Of a DNA stretch of 22,115 nt, positions 7,242-14,947 are shown piece after piece. This stretch comes from CAZWAP01 sp964632005 (GTDB lineage: Bacteria; Planctomycetota; Phycisphaerae; Sedimentisphaerales; Anaerobacaceae). Position 1 is the first letter of the stretch; each line of letters begins with the position of its first letter. The stretch is from positions 1 to 22,115 of the forward strand of contig CAZWAP010000038.1 of NCBI GenBank assembly GCA_964632005.1, in the 5' to 3' direction. A model generated the notes under the pieces. That model was not told where the DNA came from. It was given only the letters and a program-made list of their open reading frames with translations, and did not search any database. Both the position numbers and the translations under genes were made by a program.

Positions 7242-8683
7242 AACTCATCTTTGAAAAGAGCGTGCCGGGCCGTAGGGGCGTCCGAATCGGCCCCGGCGAT
7301 GTGCCGAGAATGAACGTCAGAAGTAGCCTGCTGCGCGGACAAGCCGCAGAACTGCCGGAACTAAGCGAGCTCGACGTTGTGCGGCATTTCACCGAGCTAT
7401 CGCGTCGGAACTTCGGCGTGGACACTAATTTCTACCCGCTCGGTTCCTGCACGATGAAATACAACCCGAAGGTTGCCGAGCACATCGCGTCCTATCCTGG
7501 GTTTGCGCAATTGCATCCCCTTCTGCCTCAGCTGAAGATGGGCGGGATACTCACGCAGGGTGCGCTGGGCGTTCTATACGAGACCGACTTACTGCTGCGC
7601 GAAATAACGGGTATGGCAGGCTTTACAATGCAACCTCTGGCCGGAGCGCACGGCGAACTGACGGGGATGATGATCATGGCGGCTTACCATAAGGACAAAG
7701 GTAATAAGAAAACGACCGTTCTCATCCCGGATAGTGCTCACGGGACCAACCCTGCGAGTGCGGCGATAGCCGGATACAATGTGGTCTCTATTCCCAGCAA
7801 TGCAAACGGCGTGATGGATATTGAAGCTGTGAGACGACAACTGAATGACGAGGTTGCGGGCCTGATGCTAACCTGTCCGAACACTCTCGGCTTGTTCAAT
7901 CCGCACGTGCAAGAGATCTGCGAGCTTATCCACGAAGTTGATGGACTGGCATACTATGACGGTGCCAACCTGAATGCGGTAGTGGGCAAGGCGCGACCCG
8001 GCGACTTTGGTTTCGACATTGTGCACGTGAATCTGCACAAGACCTTTGGGACGCCGCACGGGGGCGGCGGGCCGGGTGCCGGTCCGGTCGGCGTAAGAGA
8101 AGACCTTGTACCGTACTTGCCCGTCTCGGTGGTAGTTAAAAGGAACGACGGCACGTACGCGCTGGAATACGATCGTCCAAAGTCTATAGGCTACATCGCG
8201 CCGTTTTACGGCAACTTTGCGGTTATACTGAGGGCCTACGTTTATATCCTGATGCTCGGCAAGCAAGGGCTCAGCCGAGTAGCAGAAAACGCCGTGCTTA
8301 ACGCAAACTACGTGAAAGAGAAACTCAAGGGCCATTACAGGATCGCCTTCGATAAGCTCTGCAAGCACGAGTGTGTTTTCAGTATCTCGGATCGGATGGC
8401 CCAGAATGGTATTCGCGCCGTGGACATTGCAAAGGCTCTTATAGATAGAGGTTTCCATCCGCCCACCGTGTATTTTCCAACGGTCGTCCGTGAGGCAATA
8501 ATGATCGAGCCGACCGAAACCGAGAGCAAAGAGACCCTTGATGCGTTTATCGAAGCGATGATAGAAATCGCCGAGCAGGCTGAAAGTGAGCCGGAAAAGC
8601 TGAAGTCTGCGCCGAAAACCACGCCGGTTTGCCGCCCGAATGAAACTGCTGCAACCAAGGAGCTTAACGTCGCTTGTCTGTAA
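7238..8683 (+). CDS. gcvPB: Glycine dehydrogenase (decarboxylating) subunit 2
   Basis: This is the C-terminal, PLP-binding half of the split P protein, acting as a complex with GcvPA. The segments NFYPLGSCTMKYNPK, MQPLAGAHGELTGMMIM, IPDSAHGTNPASAA and the cofactor motif HVNLHKTFGTPHGGGGPGAG are seen; Lys268 would form the internal aldimine. EPTETESKETLDAFIEAM near the end is also typical. At 481 residues it is normal, with a variable tail after about 450. Its ATG lies inside the gcvPA stop region (ATGA) with GGAGAG at 7226. It is the last gene of the riboswitch-controlled unit; the L protein (dihydrolipoyl dehydrogenase) is not in this window. No clear terminator hairpin with a T run follows. 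Confidence 0.97.
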   Translation: MKLIFEKSVPGRRGVRIGPGDVPRMNVRSSLLRGQAAELPELSELDVVRHFTELSRRNFGVDTNFYPLGSCTMKYNPKVAEHIASYPGFAQLHPLLPQLKMGGILTQGALGVLYETDLLLREITGMAGFTMQPLAGAHGELTGMMIMAAYHKDKGNKKTTVLIPDSAHGTNPASAAIAGYNVVSIPSNANGVMDIEAVRRQLNDEVAGLMLTCPNTLGLFNPHVQEICELIHEVDGLAYYDGANLNAVVGKARPGDFGFDIVHVNLHKTFGTPHGGGGPGAGPVGVREDLVPYLPVSVVVKRNDGTYALEYDRPKSIGYIAPFYGNFAVILRAYVYILMLGKQGLSRVAENAVLNANYVKEKLKGHYRIAFDKLCKHECVFSISDRMAQNGIRAVDIAKALIDRGFHPPTVYFPTVVREAIMIEPTETESKETLDAFIEAMIEIAEQAESEPEKLKSAPKTTPVCRPNETAATKELNVACL

Positions 8684-9721
8684 GGGTCAGCGCGCAAGAA
8701 TACGATCATATAGAAGGGTATCGGCCGTGCCGCGGTAGTGTCAGTTGATTGGCTCCCTTGGCTGCAAATCCCCTGGCCCTGCTACGGGCCCATAGACAGT
8801 ATCCTTGTGAGATTTTGGAGCGTCCGAGAATGCTCCTGGTAGTCGAGGAGTAAAGTGCGGAGCCAGCCGCGTGGGCCGCGATTACGGCGGTCGCATCCCG
8901 ATTCCGTATTCGCCCTGTCCGCGCGGCCAGCTCAGATAAAGTGATGCCAAAAGGTCTCGGACCGGTCCTGCCGTCCGATTACGCCCAGCGAGGCTACACA
9001 GAGCCGCCCTGAATGGTCCGGCTTTCGTGAGTCGACGCCTACAACCAGGATGCACCAAAATACTAATTGGCGCGTAGAACCTTAAGAAACAAGAATCCAT
9101 AAGATTCGTAATGTCAACGACTCAGCAATCTGGAAAACGTCGTGAGCTGCAAATCTTTCGCAGAAACAAGATAGAACAGGGCTGGACTTATCAGGCGCAT
9201 CCAAATCGAGCTGATCGCAGGCCATTCCACAGGCCGCCTCATTGATAACAGCACAACAGAACCCCCTTATAGGTGGCCCGTGCGCAAAGTTTTTGAGGAT
9301 TGCAGTTGAGACCTTGATGGCTGAGCGAATTACAGTGAAGACCAGTGAAATCGCGGGCCTCCTGGCCAAAAGAGCTTGCAACGTAACTCCTTGGAAAAAA
9401 ATAGGTTGCGAATCCAGAGAAGGCAAATCTCCCCCTGTCGGTTAGTTTTTTCCTGCCTTCTTAGCCCCCCCTCTCGCAGTCGCCTGCCAGTGCAGCAGCG
9501 TCAGCGGAAACCGCCGCTTGAAAAAGGCTGCGAAAGAAGCCGGATGGCAACTTCCCCGCCGTATCCTGCCAGTAGAAATGACAGAGCATCAGGAATTTGG
9601 CCAGGGGCGGGTTTTGAGCCGGGTTGCAGCGGTAGGGAAGGGCTGGCAATCATCCGCCAAGATCAGGAGTGCTGCGTCTGATTCTCGCTGAAGGGATGCG
9701 GCCGCAAGAGCATCGGGCAGG
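8684..9721. other. About 1 kb with no recognisable gene
   Basis: Short open frames occur on both strands, for example 9242-9445 (+), 9082-9426 (-) and 9461-9649 (-), but none has a motif I recognise together with a good ribosome-binding site. A six-base inverted repeat TCGGAC/GTCCGA lies at 8957-8962/8973-8978. No tRNA, rRNA or riboswitch core could be matched. The region may be decayed coding sequence or simply long spacer. Confidence 0.5.
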
Positions 9722-9768
9722 CCGGGAGACCCTATCTATTAGTAACGGGCATCCGGAGCGTCTCCCGG
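9722..9768. repeat. Nine-base perfect inverted repeat upstream of metX
   Basis: CCGGGAGAC (9722-9730) and GTCTCCCGG (9760-9768) are exact reverse complements separated by 29 bases. It ends 30 bases before the -35 box of the putative metX promoter. It could be an operator, a hairpin in a longer metX leader, or part of a small RNA. No known methionine or SAM riboswitch core was found in or around it. Confidence 0.5.
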
Positions 9769-9798
9769 GACACAGGATCCGGGCCCTCGGTTGGACAC

Positions 9799-9826
9799 TT
9801 TACAGAGCGAAGGTTTGGGCTATACT
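9799..9826 (+). promoter_or_regulatory. Putative metX promoter
   Basis: TTTACA (9799-9804) and TATACT (9821-9826) are separated by 16 bases. A start about seven bases downstream falls near 9833, only about five bases before the ATG at 9838, and there is no Shine-Dalgarno sequence before that ATG. If the promoter is real, the transcript would be nearly leaderless. Confidence 0.5.
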
Positions 9827-9837
9827 TATTCAGTGTT

Positions 9838-11652
9838 ATGGCACAGGTGGACAAGAACTCGGTAGGAATAGTGCAGACGCACAGCATAAGGCTGGTGGAT
9901 GAGTCCGAGCCGCTGGAGCTGGACTGCGGCAAAAAACTGGCGCCCATAGACGTTGCCTACGAGACCTACGGCGCGCTCAACCAGGCCGGCGACAACGCAA
10001 TCCTGATCTGCCACGCCCTTAGTGGAGATGCGCACGTCGCGGGCTACCATAGTGCCAGCGATACAAAACCGGGCTGGTGGGATGTTATGGTCGGGCCGGG
10101 CAAGGGAATCGACACAAACAAGTACTTCGTAATATGCTCGAATTTTCTGGGCGGCTGCCGGGGTACCACCGGGCCATCATCGCTCAACCCAGCAACAGGC
10201 AGACCGTACGGCCTGGATTTCCCGATCATCACCATCCGCGACATGGTCAGGGTGCAGAAGCTTCTGGTGGACAGGCTCGGAATCCCCCGGCTGCTGGCGG
10301 TGATCGGGGGCTCCATAGGAGGTATGCAGGTCCTGCAGTGGGCTATCGAATACCCGGATTTCGTCAAGGCCGCCATCCCCGTCGCCACCACGAGCCATCT
10401 CGGCGCGCAGTCTATCGCTTTCGATGCGGTCGGCAGAAACGCCATCCTCGCCGATGCGAACTTCGCCGGCGGTCAATACCACGGTCGAAAAGGGCCCGAT
10501 AGGGGCCTGGCAATCGCCCGGATGATCGGCCATATAACATACCTCTCCGAGCAGGGAATGCGCGAGAAGTTCGGCAGAACACTGCGTAAGGCCGACGACT
10601 ACAGCTTCGATTTCAACTCCGAGTTTTCGGTCGAAACATATCTCGACCATCAGGGCCGGAGCTTTGTCGAAAGATTCGATGCCAACAGCTACCTTTACAT
10701 CACCAAGGCTGCGGATTATTTCGACCTGCAGAAAGACTACGGCTCGCTGAAGAACGCCTTTGCGCGGGTCACCGCGAGATTCCTGGTGGTCAGCTTTGCC
10801 AGCGACTGGCTTTTTACGCCGGCCCAGTCCAGGGCTATCGTCGATGCGCTCTCGGCCAACCGCAAGGACGTCAGCTACTGCGATATTGCCTCGCCTTACG
10901 GTCACGACGCATTCCTGCTCGAACCAGAGACACTCGGTGCGCTGATAAGCGGTTTTCTCGAAGCTACCCACAAGCCCGTGGAGAAAGCCGGGCGCAGCAG
11001 CCGGCGAAGCGCCAGCTTCGACAGAAACAGCGTCGAGCACGCTCACCGTCTGCGCATTGATTACCAGCTAATCGAATCGCTCATTGAGCCGAAAAGCACC
11101 GTCCTCGACATCGGTTGCGGGGACGGCGAGCTGCTGGCCAGGCTGATCAAGGACAAGCAGATTCACGGGGAAGGGATCGAGCTCGACCAGGATCTGGTGG
11201 TCGAATGCGTGAAGCGCGGGCTGCCGATCATCCAGCATGACGTGGAAAAAGGCCTGAAAAGTTACACAGACAAGAGCTTCGATTACGTCATACTCTCGCA
11301 GACCGTCCAGACTATCAAGAATCCCAAGGAGGTCTTCGAGGAGCTCCTGAGGGTCGGCCGGAAAGTCATCGTCAGCTTCCCGAACTTCGCCCATTGGCGA
11401 TGTAGAGCGCAATTATCCTTTCGCGGCAAGGTACCCGTAACCGCCCAGCTGCCGTTCGAGTGGCACAACTCGCCCAATATACACTTCCTCTCGCTCAAGG
11501 ACTTCGATGCGTTCTGCTGCAAGCTCGGCGTAAAGGTGGAAAAGCGCATTCCTCTCGGCAAGAAACGTCTCCGTGCGGTCAGGTTTCTGCCCAATCTGCT
11601 GGCCGAGCAGGTGGTGTACGTTACAAGCAGGAACGAGATGGGCGGGCGGTAG
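9838..11652 (+). CDS. metXW: Fused homoserine O-acyltransferase (MetX) and MetW methyltransferase-like protein
   Basis: Residues 1 to about 380 are MetX, an alpha/beta hydrolase-fold enzyme that acylates the hydroxyl of homoserine (acetyl-CoA is the usual donor) as the first committed step to methionine. PIDVAYETYGALN, NFLGGCRGTTGPSS and the nucleophile elbow GGSIGGMQ (Ser159) are present, with Asp323 in FASDWLF and His356 in YGHDAFLLEPE completing the triad. From about 394 a MetW domain follows: VLDIGCGDGELLARL (422 onward) is a SAM-type motif I, then YVILSQTVQTI and SFPNFAHWRCRAQL, both typical of MetW. No stop or start separates the two parts. Single MetX proteins are about 350-380 residues and MetW about 200, so 604 fits both complete. 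metX and metW are neighbours in many proteobacteria. The ATG has no visible ribosome-binding site. Confidence 0.95.
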   Translation: MAQVDKNSVGIVQTHSIRLVDESEPLELDCGKKLAPIDVAYETYGALNQAGDNAILICHALSGDAHVAGYHSASDTKPGWWDVMVGPGKGIDTNKYFVICSNFLGGCRGTTGPSSLNPATGRPYGLDFPIITIRDMVRVQKLLVDRLGIPRLLAVIGGSIGGMQVLQWAIEYPDFVKAAIPVATTSHLGAQSIAFDAVGRNAILADANFAGGQYHGRKGPDRGLAIARMIGHITYLSEQGMREKFGRTLRKADDYSFDFNSEFSVETYLDHQGRSFVERFDANSYLYITKAADYFDLQKDYGSLKNAFARVTARFLVVSFASDWLFTPAQSRAIVDALSANRKDVSYCDIASPYGHDAFLLEPETLGALISGFLEATHKPVEKAGRSSRRSASFDRNSVEHAHRLRIDYQLIESLIEPKSTVLDIGCGDGELLARLIKDKQIHGEGIELDQDLVVECVKRGLPIIQHDVEKGLKSYTDKSFDYVILSQTVQTIKNPKEVFEELLRVGRKVIVSFPNFAHWRCRAQLSFRGKVPVTAQLPFEWHNSPNIHFLSLKDFDAFCCKLGVKVEKRIPLGKKRLRAVRFLPNLLAEQVVYVTSRNEMGGR

Positions 11653-11725
11653 CACTTCGGGCCATCATTTGGGCAGGTTGTGGTGCGCATAGATTTGCAG
11701 AGTCTGAAGAAAAAGGGAAACACAA

Positions 11726-12151
11726 ATGAGTCGGATCGAGCGTATCGGCGTCTCACTTGAGAAGGAGCTGCTCTCGAAGTTCGACGAGCTTATCGCCGAA
11801 CAGGGCTATGCAAGTCGCTCGGAGGCCATTCGCGACCTTCTGCGGCGTCAGATAAGCGCTCGTCGACTGGCCGACCCAAAGGCCGCTGCCGTCGCCGCGG
11901 TCATTCTCGTCTATGACCACCACGCCACAAAGGTACCGCAAAAGCTCATAGACTTGCAACACTCGCACTTACTGCAGGCGATATCGTCGCTGCACGTGCA
12001 CCTCGACCGCCGCGACTGCCTGGAGGTGGTGGTCCTGCGAGGCCCCGTCGGCGAGATCAACAAACTTGCCGAGAACCTGCTTAGTATGAAGGGTGTAAAG
12101 CTCGGCCGGATCAACCTTGTCGCAACCCAGGCGGATTCAGCTCGCCGATAA
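11726..12151 (+). CDS. nikR: NikR-type nickel-responsive transcriptional regulator
   Basis: This is a ribbon-helix-helix DNA-binding protein with a C-terminal ACT-like nickel-sensing domain. The N-terminus RIGVSLEKELLSKFDELI followed by YASRSEAIRDLLR is the RHH fold. The nickel ligands align as His79 (in DLQHSH), His90 and His92 (in SLHVHLDRRDC) and Cys98. The length, 141 residues, is normal. ATG 11726 follows AGGGA at 11714 with seven-base spacing. It lies 73 bases after metXW on the same strand and may be co-transcribed. NikR normally controls nickel uptake or nickel enzymes; no nickel transporter is in this window, so its target genes must lie elsewhere. Confidence 0.93.
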   Translation: MSRIERIGVSLEKELLSKFDELIAEQGYASRSEAIRDLLRRQISARRLADPKAAAVAAVILVYDHHATKVPQKLIDLQHSHLLQAISSLHVHLDRRDCLEVVVLRGPVGEINKLAENLLSMKGVKLGRINLVATQADSARR

Positions 12152-12276
12152 CGTACGATCGGCCTGTAGCGCCGGTATTGGCAGGGCGACGAGAATTCCG
12201 CGTCGAGGGACAGCAGAGTAGATGCTGGTGCGCCTGTGAAGAGCGGCAATAGGACGCGGTTGCTCTGGGTCATACC

Positions 12277-12344
12277 TGCGTTGTAGGAGCATTGCGTTGT
12301 CATAGGCTTTATCTTCTGCAGGCCGATAGGATGTGCCCTGCAGA
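12277..12344. repeat. Direct and inverted repeats upstream of the nfn promoter
   Basis: TGCGTTGT occurs twice, at 12277-12284 and 12293-12300, flanked by CATAC (12271) and CATAG (12301). Immediately downstream, TCTGCAGG (12315-12322) and CCTGCAGA (12337-12344) form an eight-base inverted repeat with a 14-base loop. The inverted repeat could be the nikR terminator, but no T run follows; both elements could also be operators for the promoter at 12370. Confidence 0.35.
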
Positions 12345-12369
12345 TCCCTAATAAATCGTCCGGTGGGTA

Positions 12370-12399
12370 TTGACATCCATCCGGGCGATAGGCCATAAT
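12370..12399 (+). promoter_or_regulatory. Sigma-70-type promoter of nfnAB
   Basis: A perfect TTGACA (12370-12375) is followed after 18 bases by CATAAT (12394-12399), one base from consensus. Transcription would start near 12406, giving a leader of about 33 bases that contains GGAG (12428-12431) seven bases before the GTG of nfnA. Confidence 0.7.
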
Positions 12400-12438
12400 G
12401 CTTGTTTCTGGGAATCGCGTTGACAACGGAGCAAGAAC

Positions 12439-13293
12439 GTGTCGCACAAGATAGTATCGAAAGAGCAGCTCAGCGAGGACGTCTTTACCGCCGAGGTCGA
12501 GGCCCCTCTGATAGCCAGGGCCAGGCGGGCGGGCCAATTCATTATTCTCAGCATAAACAACGAATACGCCGAGCGAATTCCACTGACCATCGCCGGTGCA
12601 GACGCGGAAAAAGGCACGATCCGGCTTATCTGGCAGCGGGTCGGCAAGACGACGGCGGAACTGGCGGACCTGAAGGTAGGCGACCAGATCGCGAACGTCA
12701 CAGGCCCACTCGGAAGGCCCACGCACATAGAAAGATTCGGCCTTGTCGCCTGCGTTGGAGGCGGGATCGGCTGCGCACCGCTGCTGCCCATCGCCGCGGC
12801 CCTCAAAGACGCCGGAAACAAGCTCATCTGCATCCTCGGTGCAAGGACCCGCAGCCTACTCATCCTCGAAGAGGAATTCGCGCGGATCAGCGACGAGGTG
12901 ATTATCACCACCGATGACGGCTCGTACGGACGAAAGGGCCTGGTAACAGAACCTCTTGAGGAGATCTGCCAACGCCCAACGCGGCCCGACCAGGTCTTTG
13001 CGATAGGCCCGGCGGTGATGATGAAGTTCTGCTGCAAGGTTACGAAGCGGTTTGAAATTCCCACCCAGGTCTCGCTCAATACGATTATGGTTGATGGGAC
13101 CGGGATGTGCGGCGGCTGCCGGATCGAGTATGACAACGAGCCGAAATTCGTCTGCGTCGACGGACCCGAATTCGACGGCCATAAGGTCAACTTCGATTTG
13201 ATGATAAAAAGACTAAACGCCTACAAAGACCTCGAACGACAGGCATTCGAGCAATACAAGAAGCACCGATGCAAGATAGGGCTCGACAAATAA
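12439..13293 (+). CDS. nfnA: NfnA: small subunit of NADH-dependent reduced ferredoxin:NADP+ oxidoreductase
   Basis: This FAD and [2Fe-2S] subunit of the bifurcating transhydrogenase belongs to the ferredoxin-NADP reductase family. RIPLTIAG is the flavin-binding region, and ACVGGGIGCAPLLPIAAAL (104 onward) is the nucleotide-binding loop. DGTGMCGGCRIE with a later Cys supplies the cluster ligands: Asp219, Cys224, Cys227 and Cys239. One Asp plus three Cys is the known pattern for Nfn small subunits, which helps separate it from dihydroorotate dehydrogenase electron-transfer subunits. The length is 284 residues, normal. It starts at GTG 12439 after GGAG. nfnB follows 33 bases later, and the pair is expected to form a cytoplasmic heterodimer exchanging electrons between NADH, NADPH and ferredoxin. 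Confidence 0.92.
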   Translation: MSHKIVSKEQLSEDVFTAEVEAPLIARARRAGQFIILSINNEYAERIPLTIAGADAEKGTIRLIWQRVGKTTAELADLKVGDQIANVTGPLGRPTHIERFGLVACVGGGIGCAPLLPIAAALKDAGNKLICILGARTRSLLILEEEFARISDEVIITTDDGSYGRKGLVTEPLEEICQRPTRPDQVFAIGPAVMMKFCCKVTKRFEIPTQVSLNTIMVDGTGMCGGCRIEYDNEPKFVCVDGPEFDGHKVNFDLMIKRLNAYKDLERQAFEQYKKHRCKIGLDK

Positions 13294-13326
13294 GGCGTTC
13301 AGTCCGGGCTGTCGCCTGAGTTTGCG

Positions 13327-14868
13327 ATGTCCGGTTCTAAGAAAGGCTTCGGTAACCTCAAGGAACGTGATACGGTGAGAGAAGAAGAAAACACGCGGCT
13401 TCTACACGAGCTACTCGAAAAACAGGAGCGTGGCGAGCTCAAGGCGGCAGAGAGATTCGAAATTCCGCCCCAACAGATGCCGGAGCAGGATCCGGTCGCC
13501 AGGAGAGCGAACGTAAACGAGGTGGCCCTTGGCTACACGGAGACGCAGGCCCGGCTCGAAGCGATGCGCTGCCTTCAGTGCAAGAAGGCCCCCTGCGTCG
13601 ACGGCTGTCCGGTGAGGATAAGGATAAGGGACTTCATCGCTGCGATCGCGCAGGGCTGCTACGACAAGGCCGCCGAGATCATAAAGGAAAACTCCCTGCT
13701 TCCGGCAGTGTGCGGGCGGGTCTGCCCGCAGGAAGCGCAGTGCCAGAAGACCTGCACCGTCGGGCTCAAATTCAAAGACCCGACAAAGGCCGTTTCCATA
13801 GGAAGGCTTGAAAGGTACGTCGCAGACCTCGAGCAAGGCTCGGCCTCGGTGCCCGCGGTTGCCCGCCGGACCGGAATGAAAGTTGCAGTGATCGGGTCGG
13901 GCCCTGGCGGTATCGTCGCAGCCGCCGACACCAGAAGAGCCGGACACGACGTCACCATCTTTGAAGCCTTCCACAAGCCCGGGGGGGTGTTGGTCTACGG
14001 GATACCGGAATTCAGGCTGCCCAAAGCAATCGTCCAGCAGGAAATACAGACCCTCAAGAAGATGGGCGTCGAAATCGTCTGCAACTTTGTCGTCGGCAGG
14101 ACGAGAACAATAGAGGAGCTTATGAAGAAGGACGGCTTTGACGCGGCCTACATCGGGGTCGGTGCCGGCTTGCCCCGGTTTATGGGCATAGAAGGTGAGT
14201 CACTCGTCGGCGTTTACAGCGCGAATGAATATCTGACGCGGGCAAACCTTATGAAGGCCTACCAATTCGGCAAAGGAGCCGACACCCCCATAGCGATCTC
14301 GAAAAGGGTGGCCGTTGTCGGGGGCGGGAACGTGGCGATGGACTCGGCGCGCACGGCCGTCAGACTCGGTGCAGAAAAAGTGTATCTGATCTATCGGCGC
14401 ACCGAAAAGGAGATGCCCGCGCGCGTCGAAGAAGTCCACCACGCAAAGGAAGAGGGGATCGAGTTCCACCTTTTGCAAAGCCCGAAGCGCATCCTGGGGG
14501 ACGAGAATGCGCGGGTCAGGGCGATTGAGTGTCTGAAGTACCGGCTCGGGGAACCCGACGAGTCCGGCCGAAGGCGGCCCATCCCGATCGAAGGCTCCGA
14601 GTTCACAATCGAGGTCGATACGGTAATCATCGCCATCGGCAACATCGCGAATCCCTTGATCCGGCAAACCACGCCGGGCCTGGAATTCAACAAGTGGGGC
14701 AACATCGTCGTGGATGATAACTGCAGGACCTCTATGGAGGGCGTGTATGCCGGCGGAGACATAGTGCTCGGCGCGGCCACCGTGATCCTGGCTATGGGAC
14801 AGGGGCGCATCGCCGCCGCTGCTATAAACGACTACCTCGAACGAAAGAAAAAGACCAAGAAGGCGTAG
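13327..14868 (+). CDS. nfnB: NfnB: large subunit of NADH-dependent reduced ferredoxin:NADP+ oxidoreductase (GltD-like)
   Basis: This is the large flavin and iron-sulfur subunit, homologous to the glutamate synthase small subunit. Two cysteine clusters are visible: CLQCKKAPCVDGC (Cys82, 85, 90, 94) and CGRVCPQEAQCQKTC (Cys129, 133, 139, 143). The FAD motif VAVIGSGPGGIVAAADTRRA starts near 186 and the NADP(H) motif VAVVGGGNVAMDSARTAVRL near 329, followed by RRTEKEMPAR. A final YAGGDIVLGAATVILAMGQG binds the flavin. At 513 residues it has an N-terminal extension of about 30-40 residues, charged and probably helical. The ribosome-binding site before ATG 13327 is weak, suggesting coupling to nfnA. 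Without nfnA beside it, it could be read as a stand-alone glutamate synthase subunit; the adjacent nfnA makes Nfn much more likely. Confidence 0.92.
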   Translation: MSGSKKGFGNLKERDTVREEENTRLLHELLEKQERGELKAAERFEIPPQQMPEQDPVARRANVNEVALGYTETQARLEAMRCLQCKKAPCVDGCPVRIRIRDFIAAIAQGCYDKAAEIIKENSLLPAVCGRVCPQEAQCQKTCTVGLKFKDPTKAVSIGRLERYVADLEQGSASVPAVARRTGMKVAVIGSGPGGIVAAADTRRAGHDVTIFEAFHKPGGVLVYGIPEFRLPKAIVQQEIQTLKKMGVEIVCNFVVGRTRTIEELMKKDGFDAAYIGVGAGLPRFMGIEGESLVGVYSANEYLTRANLMKAYQFGKGADTPIAISKRVAVVGGGNVAMDSARTAVRLGAEKVYLIYRRTEKEMPARVEEVHHAKEEGIEFHLLQSPKRILGDENARVRAIECLKYRLGEPDESGRRRPIPIEGSEFTIEVDTVIIAIGNIANPLIRQTTPGLEFNKWGNIVVDDNCRTSMEGVYAGGDIVLGAATVILAMGQGRIAAAAINDYLERKKKTKKA

Positions 14869-14873
14869 TTGAA

Positions 14874-14917
14874 AGCCTTGCTCAAAGGTCGGTCGCCGGA
14901 CAGACGGCGGCAAGGCT
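14874..14917. terminator. Stem-loop between convergent genes, possible bidirectional terminator
   Basis: AGCCTTGC (14874-14881) pairs with GCAAGGCT (14910-14917). Inside, CGCCG (14894-14898) pairs with CGGCG (14905-14909) around GACAGA, stacking directly on the 3' arm with a 12-base bulge on the 5' side. It starts six bases after the nfnB stop and lies 31 bases from the end of the opposing glycosyltransferase gene. No T run follows on either strand, so the terminator role is only positional. Confidence 0.4.
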
Positions 14918-14947
14918 GCTATCAGTGCCCCAGGCTGGTTTTGCTGC

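Noticed and set aside
9400..9420. GGTTGCGAATCC, similar to a tRNA T-loop
   Set aside because: No acceptor, D-arm or anticodon stem can be folded around it on the plus strand.
9520..9570. GGCAAC with nearby GAAGCC, reminiscent of part of a SAM-I riboswitch upstream of metX
   Set aside because: The other invariant parts (the GGGACTGGCCC region, paired P1 and P4) are absent, and the spacing is wrong.
10177..11046. A 289-residue open frame on the minus strand inside metXW
   Set aside because: It lies entirely opposite a well-supported enzyme with an intact catalytic triad and has no family features of its own.
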